From assembly GCA_944989445.1 (NCBI GenBank), contig CALYLW010000043.1:312501-376500 (forward strand): a DNA stretch of 64,000 nt, in the 5' to 3' direction. Numbering within the stretch: position 1 is the first letter of the stretch; every line of letters starts with the position of its first letter. Source of the DNA: Ampullaceana balthica (lineage: Eukaryota; Mollusca; Gastropoda; Lymnaeidae). The notes under the pieces were generated by a model. That model saw only the letters and a list, made by a program, of their open reading frames with translations, had not been told where the DNA came from and ran no database searches. This document shows, piece after piece, positions 13,501 through 22,500 of the stretch. Position numbers and translations under genes: made by a program.

Positions 13501-16500
13501 CCGGATTTCACTTCATAAATCCGGCCCACTTCAGCTCCAGCCGGATTTCAAAATTTTGAATCCGGTACATCCCTACTTTTAAGTGGAAATTTTATATTTT
13601 AATACAATTTAATAGTGAAGTGTATTTTAAGTATTTAATTAAATATTTTAATTAGGTGTTAATTAAAAAATTTTTGGAAAGTGTGACGTACTTTAGGGGG
13701 GGGGTCCCGAGATTTGTGACAGTTTGTGACAGGGGGAGGGGGGGTCAAAAATGGTCAAAAATAGCGTGACATACTTTATGGACGGCCCCTTTGTTCTCTG
13801 TTGCCTCTTCCCTTCGAACCTCCAGTTCTTATAGCAGTTGTATAGCCTTGTCACAAACAAAGTAGCCAGTACCAACGATTCATGGCAAACCATCTCAACA
13901 TACATATGAGCCAGAAGGATTTTTAAATATATTGTGGGCTCGCAATATGAAGAAGAAAATGAAATAATAAAATAACTGAATTTTTGTTTTAATATATAAA
14001 ACAATAATGAATAGATGTCTTGCAATTATTTTACCCTAGTTCAAAATCTTAAACTTTGATTTCCGTACACCCACCATGATACTCCTGATAAACTCTTGAT
14101 GATCTATTAAAGTTGTAAACTTTTTTTTGATTCAGTTCACTATTGATCCTTGCATGTTTTCTGCTGCTAAAATAAAAAGAGCATTTGAAATGAAGGCACC
14201 GTTTTTACAGTGTGATAAGAACTTCCATATTATATCCATCCCTGAGATACTTGGTAAGTATATTGTAAAGAAATAGTGTCAAAGAAAAGTGCATTTACAT
14301 ATAAGAGTTATCTATTAATTTTTTAAAAGCAAAAGGCTTTTATACACCCACACAAGTTAAACTTTATTAAGTTTTTAAAATGAAAATTATGTGAAGGAAA
14401 ATGAGCTTGAAAATAAAATAAAAACTGTTTTATTTCCCCTACCTCTTTTATTTAAGCAATTTTTGTTTGAGTATTAAAGAATACTTGTTCATAGGAAAGC
14501 CTTCTGAAAAATATTTAGAAAGATAACTTGATAGATTATTGTAGTAAAAAAACTAAAAAGCAATTTGTCATGAGACATAAATATAAATAATTTCACAAGC
14601 TATTTATCCTGAAACAAAATATCAACATTTTAAAATGATAAGCTCCTCTGCTTTCAGCCTCTCTGCCACCAGATGCTAATGCAGACTTTGATGAACATTT
14701 GGGCAGGAGTGTACGTGAGTTACAGGAGTTAGAGGAAACAGTTGCAGTCAGAGTTTTCTACATTTACACACAGCGTAACATCCCTGACTTGAGCAATGCT
14801 GAGAAAGTTGTCAACCCAATACACATTCTAGAAGATATGAGAACTGCAGGGCATAGTGTGTAAGTATCAGATTAAATGAAAGTCATTTTTTTAGATAAAT
14901 CAAAGATAATCTACAAAATAGAGTATTAAAAATTATATTTGCAAGAAATTTGTTTGATTAAATTTATGTTTTAATTGTATTACAATTTAGGCAGAGTATT
15001 ACATATACATTTTTCTAGCTACTAATGTTGTGCTGAAATTCAAATTTTAAACATAATTACATAATTATTAGGGCTGTTATCGATTAATTTAAATTTAATA
15101 GTTAACTTTTGAAAATTTATCTATTAAATAATCAATAATTTCTATTCAAGCCAAAAATAGAAATTTATGACGTCATTAAACTGAACATTTCTCACGGACA
15201 TTGAAAATTAAGAATATTTTGAACTAAATTTTATGACAATGTGTTGATACTTGATCGGATGTTTGCGCTGAAGTTCGTACGTCAGCGATGTATTTGATCC
15301 TTTAAAAGAGAATTCTTTATGGCAGTGAACACAGTAAACTTTTTCACCATCTTTGACTTTGCCATCCGCAGTTAGCTTTAAAACAAAATTTTTGCTCAAC
15401 TTTCTAGTTAGATGTTTAAATTAAACTGCGCTGATGCTATCATCCATTTTTTAGTTGACGTCTTCCGGTCCACATAAAGTAATAAAATAAATTATAATAT
15501 TACGCGGGAGAAGTTTGTACGTAAAAAAATAAACAAATTATTATTAATTATCAATAATTAATTATTTATTAATAAAAATTTTAAAAAATATTATAAATAT
15601 TTTCTTTAATTTTAATCGAATTTTTATCAATTAAAATAACTTTAATCGATAAAAAATTTTAACGGTTAATCGAGAAATTAATCGTTAATTTCCGCAGCCC
15701 TAATAATGATACTTTTAACATTTAAAAGAATACAAAAAGCTTACATACAGCAGTGGCTTGTAAATAAATTATTCTCAATTTATGAATTCATTCAAATTTT
15801 ATCATTTTTGTTTCTAGTTCTTATTGTGATGATCCTGATAGTGCAAATATGGAATCCTTGACATTGTCTATAAAATCAGCCCAGGTAAAGAAATAGACAC
15901 AGTGAATTTAATAAGCCTGCAATTTGATGATTTTTTTTACACAATTCTGTTTTAAAGCATTGTACTGTAGTTTATTTTATTTTTGGTTGAAGTCTATAAA
16001 TAAAGCTAGACATCAAAAATGATCATTGCATAATATACAGCATTGTTTTGTGTAATATTGTAAACATCAACAGTAAATGTATTCATGCACTGTTACTGTT
16101 ACTTCATCAATGTTTTACTCTCTACCAAGGTGATTGTGCTGGCCATATCTGATGAGTTTGTAGCCTCTCAAAAGTGTCGAGATCTTATCATCTTCATCAA
16201 GCAGACGCTGCACAAAAATTTGATTCTCGTAGCCATTGGCTCAACACTGTCATGGCAGGGGACGGATATAAACTTGGTGTTGGCTGATGAGGTGCTCTTG
16301 TCGTAATCTTAGATGATAGTACTTTATATGATAATATGAGATGTACTTGCGGTTAATGTTAGATGACATCAATTGTGCTCTTGATGTCAATTTTGGCTGA
16401 TAGTGCTTGAAATGTTCATATGAAGGACTCTTATTGTTCTAGTTAGATGTTGATTAACATTTTAATATGAGGTGCCCCGCTTAATGGTAGATGACGTGAA

Positions 16501-19500
16501 TTTAAATGTTAATATGAGGTCCTCACATGGTTAATGTTAGATAATATCAATCTATAAGCTCATATCAAAGTCCGTTAACTCATACTGGTCTATAACATTC
16601 AACACGTGAGCTTTATCAGTATTATTTTTTCTTTCATGTGCAGGTCTTTGTAAAATTGACACAGATTGAAAGATACAGCTCCAAAATACACGAACTTATT
16701 GATGCTATTCAGACCAGGAAGCAGAAGAAGAAGGTTTGTGTTTGTCTTCCCTATGTTCTATAAAGTGACTAAAAAGGTATAGCACTATACAAGCCCTAGC
16801 CAATGTTCTATAATGTGACTAAAATAGTATAGCACTATACAAGCCCTAGCCAATGTTCTATAATGTGACTAAAATGGTATAGCACTATACAAGCCCTAGC
16901 CAATGTTCTATAATGTGACTAAAATGGTATATCACTATACAAGCCCTAGCTAATGATCTATAATGTGACTAAAATGGTATAGCACTATACAAGCCCTAGC
17001 CAATGATCTATAATGTGACTAAAATGGTATAGCACTATACAAGCCCTAGCCAATGTTCTATAATGTGACTAAAATAGTATAGCACTGTACAAGCCCTAGC
17101 CAATGTTCTATAATGTGACTAAAATGGTATATCACTATACAAGCCCTAGCTAATGATCTATAATGTGACTAAAATAGTATAGCACTGTACAAGCCCTAGC
17201 CAATGTTCTATTATGTGACTAAAATGGTATAGCACTATACAAGCCCTAGCCAATGATCTATAATGTGACTAAATAGTATAGCACTATACAAGCCCTAGCC
17301 AATGTTCTATAATGTGACCAAAAGGTATAGCCCTATACAAGCCCTAGCCAATGTTCTATAACATGACTAAAATGGTATAGCACTATAAAAGCCCTAGCCA
17401 ATGTTCTATAATGTGACTAAAAAGGTATAGCACTATACAAGCCCTAGCCTATGTTCTATAATGTGACCAAAAGGTATAGCACTATACAAGCCCTAGCCAA
17501 TGTTCTATAATGTGACCAAAAAGGTATAGCACTATTAAGCCAATCCATTTAAATGTTGTTTAGTATTATGCGTAATATTGAAAATTAATTTCAGCAACTC
17601 TTTTTGTTTCAGATTGTGTATCCAGAATGTTTTATCAGCTACTGTTGGGCTAATTCTAAGACTGCTGTCGACCTGGGCTCAGCTACCAAAGAAGGGGCTT
17701 TAGGGTGGGGTGACCCTCGCAAGATTAAGGAGTTTTTGCAGTCCAAGGGAATAAGTTGCTGGCTGGACGTGGAACAAATGGGACAGGTCAAGAGTTTTTG
17801 TCAATGGATCTCATTATTGTCATTTTCTATGGTGTTAACTTCCATGTCAAAAACAAGGTTATCTTTACATTAAATTGCACAATAATTAATTATTTTACTT
17901 GCTAAAGACAAATAAAGTTCAATGCAGCTTCTGCTAATCATTATGCAGGAGGGTTTCTTTGAAGACATTGCTGAAGGTCTGCGCAAGGCCAAGGTCATGG
18001 TCGCCTGTGTTTCAGATGAGGTGAGCATAAAAACTCATTTAATTTTCACTAATTGTACATGAAAGATTCGAATTGATCAATTTCTTTAATTTACGTTTAA
18101 AAAAAAATTAGTTAACAGAAATTTTGAATCAGGAAGATTTTGTACCTGAAGTGGAATGATAATTTGAATTATGCAGGGCTAGAATTGGAATAATTACTTT
18201 GTTTCAGTATGCAAATTCTAAGAACTGCCGAATGGAGTTTAGGTTTGCAGTTACAACACTGAAGATACCAACCGTCCTTGTTGTGGTGGGAACAGGTTAC
18301 AGCTGGGAAAGGAGTGAGGTTAGAGTTCACTTTGTTACTTGCTCATTATACTAGATGTATTACTCCACAAAAGTTAACTAATCTTATACAGTGGAACCTC
18401 TCATAACGAGCACCTCCCATAAAGAGTAATTCGCATAACAAGGAAAAAAAAAGTGAAGAAATTGCTTCTTTAAGGAGTGAAATTTTGCATAACAATTTAC
18501 GCAGAAAGGGGAAGTCCCTTTTTCCTGACATTCATTTGTGACCCGGTATTTTTGCGCCGAATACTTCTGCTTGGAAAGAACTTTGGTCAGAGAGAGTTGT
18601 TGAATGTGATTTTGACACAGTGCCTGTCTAAAGTTAACGGGATCTGACATTGGCCAATTTCATGGGACTTAAGGTGAACAAAGATATTGAAGAGCTTGTG
18701 AAAGAGCACAGTCAAGAGTTGACCACCAAAGAGCTTAAGGAGTTGCATCGTGTTTCACAGCAAGAAATTGTGGAGGTGAGCTCATTAATGGAGGAGGAGG
18801 AAGTAGCAGAGCGACAATCTTCTAGCTCAAAAAGGGAAATGCTGAAAGTGAAAGCATGGGAAACTGTTGCATCTTACATTGAGAAGCATCACCCTAATAA
18901 TTCGTGCTACAAATTTATTCAATGATAATGCTGTGACACATTTTTTCGACAAATTTTGAAGCATCTGCAAAAAAAAATATGTCTTTAGACAGTTTTCTAG
19001 TTAAAAAGGAATAATTATTTGTCATGAATTCATACTTTTATTTACGTTCTTTTGTTTCAAATCTTAAATTTTATTCCATGTTGTTACACTCCTGAACAAT
19101 TCATAAGTAATTTTATTGAAATAAATGTTCATAAAAGTTTTGGAAAAATTAGTATTTTTCAGCATGGAAAGAATTATGTGTTTCAATTAATGAGTGTTTT
19201 GTATAACGTGTAAGATACGGGAACGAATTATGTGTTACAATTAATGAGTGTTTTGTATAACGTGTAAGATACGGGAACGAATTATGCTCGTTATGAGAGG
19301 TCCCACTGTATTATCTTATATCTTACAGACGCTCCTTGTATAAATTAAGTTTATATCAACTCTTTATTTAGAATATAGTTTAAGAATGTTATAATTGGTA
19401 ATTAAGGATTAAGAACACTCCTGTGCTGCTATCTCTATAAATCTTTTGATTTTTGTATGTAGCTCATGCAGGTTTTTAAATATGATTTGCTGTCTTCCAA

Positions 19501-22500
19501 CTATTTATGGTCAGGCTATTAAACAAAAGAGAATGAAAATTTGAAAAGCTACAAGTAAATATCATGTTAAAATATTGGAAAAATGTGTTTTGGATAGTTA
19601 AAAAAACCCACCTAGTGTTGTTTTCACAATATGTAATACATGTAATTTCAATTTACACAACTTTTTCACATTACTATACATGTCACTACATACATCCCAA
19701 TGTATTTAACAATATACATCTCTACACTAATTATTTTACACATCACTTTACACATGACTTCATACATCACTAAACACATCACTGTACACATGACTTCATA
19801 CATCACTATAAACATCACTGTGCACATGACTTCATACATCACTAAACACATCACAAATACATGAGTTCATACACCACTACACACATGACTTCATACATTC
19901 CCATACACATCACTAAACACATGACTTCATACATCACTAAACACATCATTAAACACATGACTTCATACATTACTAAACACATAATTAAACACATGACTTC
20001 ATACATCCCAACATACATCACTAAACAAATGACTTCATACATCACAAACACATCATTAAACACATGACTTCATACATTACTAACCACACCATTAAACACA
20101 TGACTTCATACATCACTAAATACATGACTTCATACATTACTAAACACATCATTAAACACATGACTTCATACAGTACTAAACACATCATTAAACACATGAC
20201 TTCATACATCACTACATACATCACTAAACACATGACTTCATACATCACTACATACATCACTAAACACATGACTTCATACATCACTACATACATCACTAAA
20301 CACATGACTTCATACATCACTAAACACATGACTACATACATCACTAAACACATGACTTCATACATCACTAAACACATGACTTCATACATCACTACATACA
20401 TCACTAAACACATGACTTCATACATCACTAAACACATGACTTCATACATCACTACATACATCACTACACATGACTGCATACATCACTAAACACATGACTT
20501 CATACATCACTACATACATCACTAAACACATGACTTCATAAATCACTAAACACATGACTTCATACATCACTACATACATCACTTTACACATGACTTCATA
20601 CATCACTACATACATCACTAAACACATGACTTCATACATTACTAAACACATCATTAAACACATGACTTCATACATCACTAAACACATCATTAAACACATG
20701 ACTTCATACATCCCATCATACATCACTATACAATTGTGATCACCTGAATGAGAATTGTCTCTCTCCAGATTGGCTTGTTGACTGTGGGCCACAGCCAGAA
20801 CTGCCCTAAGATCAACTTCCAGTATGAAAATGAGGCTGGTTTGCTGGATCTGTTCATGGAGGTTCAGAGGTTACTGCCCACCCACACCCAGGATTCAACA
20901 TCTGCTGAGGGTCAGGCCTCTCAACAACAGTCCATCGCCTTTCAGGTAACACAAGAAAAAACAACACCAAAACAAGTTGGAATCTTTACATACGATTGAA
21001 TGAATAAGTGAGTCTTTTGCTCAGATAATACACAGAGGTGAGATACATTACTAACAACCATTGGCTTAGCTTTGTCTAGTCCTTACACCCAGTGGTGTAG
21101 CTTTGGCTAGTCCTTACACCAAGTGGCTTAATTTTGGCTAGTACTAAGTATTCACCAATTCAGGATTAGGATTTTGTTGCCTCTTTTGAGCAAAAATATT
21201 TGCTGTTGGCCGAAAATGCTACATTCTAATTACTACATTCTAATAAAAAAATGTTTAGCTGGGTCATTTACTTTTCTTTCTGAACTAATTGTGAAACAAG
21301 CAGCACAATGATTTTTGTGTGTCTGCTAAACCCATTACTAGAAAAGGGGCATTGTGGCCAAACGGCATGAGTGCTCACTTGGCATATCAAGAGTAATGGG
21401 TTCTAATCTCTCTGAAGGCAAGGGCATGTACCCGTGGCAAAGGGCATCCCTCAGTCCACACAGCTCTGATGGGTACCTGATATTTGTTGGGGTAAAGTAA
21501 AGGCGGCTGGGCATTGTCGTACCCACACAATCCATGTCTGCCGTTGCTATAGAAGCTTGTAAATGCTGCTGCCCTTGCCCCATTGGCCTGCATGGTCTGA
21601 AAAGTGAACTTCATGTCACATTTCTAGAATAGAAACAAACATTTAATTTGTAAAAAAAATATTTACATTGCTATAAAAATGTATGTAAAAAAAAAGGTAT
21701 AAATTCATTAAAAATATATTTTTTTCCCTTAGGAAGCTCTGGAGCTTACTCAAAGAAAACTGTTGCGTCACATCACAATGTACTCTGGCAGTATGGACAT
21801 GGAGTCCTACCCAAGATTAATCCTCATTGATTTGAAAACCAACTCAGAGCGGCCGAAAACCGCAGTGCGTAGTTCAAGGGAGGCCCACCAGAGGTCAAAG
21901 ACCTATGATGATGGGGTCAATGCTTCCGACTCTAAGCCCTTGCCAACTCATGGGGACACTAAGGAACAAGCAGACGACCTGGACATAAGTCTGTCTGACC
22001 AGACCGGATACGAAGACAAGAGTGACAAGTACTGCTTCAGACTCCTGTGTGAACATGAGCAAGGCTGGCACGAGGCCCCGACCTGCCTCAGCTTCCCGTT
22101 TAAAGATGGGGTTGAGCTGGAGGATTATCTGAAGAGCACCGCCGCGTATGTGGCTCGTATCTTGGCAGTGTTAAAATATTCCAAGATCAACATCCCGATC
22201 CTGACCACACCACAAGGAGAAAACCTGCGCAGAAAACTTGAAGAGGTGAGATTATTTGTCAACAATTATCTTTAAAACTGTTCAAGTTCTTTTTGTGGAG
22301 TTGATAACAGATACCGCTATCTTTGAATATTGATGAAAATTTAAGATAAGTAAATAACTTAGTTCCTAAATAAATTTCTACCACAGACTTGTATAGATTA
22401 GTAAATAATCTATTTAAATTTTTTACTTTGTCCAAATTTTCTACCTTTCCAATAAATTTTTATCACATGGGAATTTGTGTATTTTTTCACAAATTGTCAC

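Larger units (their letters stand above)
12288..13789 (+). mobile_element. TIR DNA transposon, GGGGCCGTCC family, copy 1 with coding remains
   Basis: Inverted ends start GGGGCCGTCCATAAA and finish TTTATGGACGGCCCC, flanked by TTT on both sides. G-rich subterminal stretches (GGGGGGAGGGGG) and TGTGACA motifs lie inside both ends. The + strand carries broken protein-coding sequence: a segment with KDQEWFDNHVRTSQYFNQIV and then, after an in-frame TAA, FFPPPITINQTNEGL; further on a classical C2H2 finger (CKVCHSYFASQTMLKKHTGQ followed by H). I do not assign a superfamily. A second small repeat is nested at 13350-13580. Confidence 0.85.
14136..16733 (+). other. Linker and first TIR-like domain
   Basis: The exon at 14136-14253 links COR to a first TIR-like fold encoded by 14658-14859, 15818-15884, 16130-16291 and 16644-16733. 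Seen in order: strand VRVFYIYT, helix and strand PIHILEDMRTAGHSVSYCDD, strand VIVLAISDEFVASQKC, and strand NLILVAIGSTLSW. This parallels the second TIR closely (VMVACVSDEYANSKNC, TVLVVVGTGYSW), so the two are probably an internal duplication. At the position of the catalytic glutamate of NADase TIRs (third residue after the Cys) there is Leu, so it is probably not catalytic. The exon ends in a lysine-rich stretch. Confidence 0.75.
17613..20945 (+). other. Second, canonical TIR domain
   Basis: Exons 17613-17786, 17949-18020, 18208-18318 and 20769-20945 encode the box-1-like strand CFISYCWAN, the helix and strand IKEFLQSKGISCWLDVEQM, then AKVMVACVSDEYANSKNCR followed by Met-Glu-Phe. The glutamate (about residue 1245) sits where plant and SARM1-type TIR NADases have their catalytic Glu. 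An insert of about 15 residues rich in Gly and Ala lies between the first strand and first helix. A 2.45-kb intron with a Tigger element and a minisatellite splits the domain before its last part. Confidence 0.85.

Noticed and set aside
13693..14025. Minus-strand 110-codon frame
   Set aside because: Starts in intron sequence and runs into the G-rich end of a DNA transposon; no domain.
17613..18318. Horizontal transfer of the TIR exons from bacteria
   Set aside because: The TIRs are split by several phase-consistent introns and fit an animal Roco gene; nothing suggests recent bacterial origin.
19666..20792. Long Met/Tyr/Thr-rich open frames on both strands
   Set aside because: They arise from a 24-bp minisatellite whose period is a multiple of three; no start context or non-repetitive domain.
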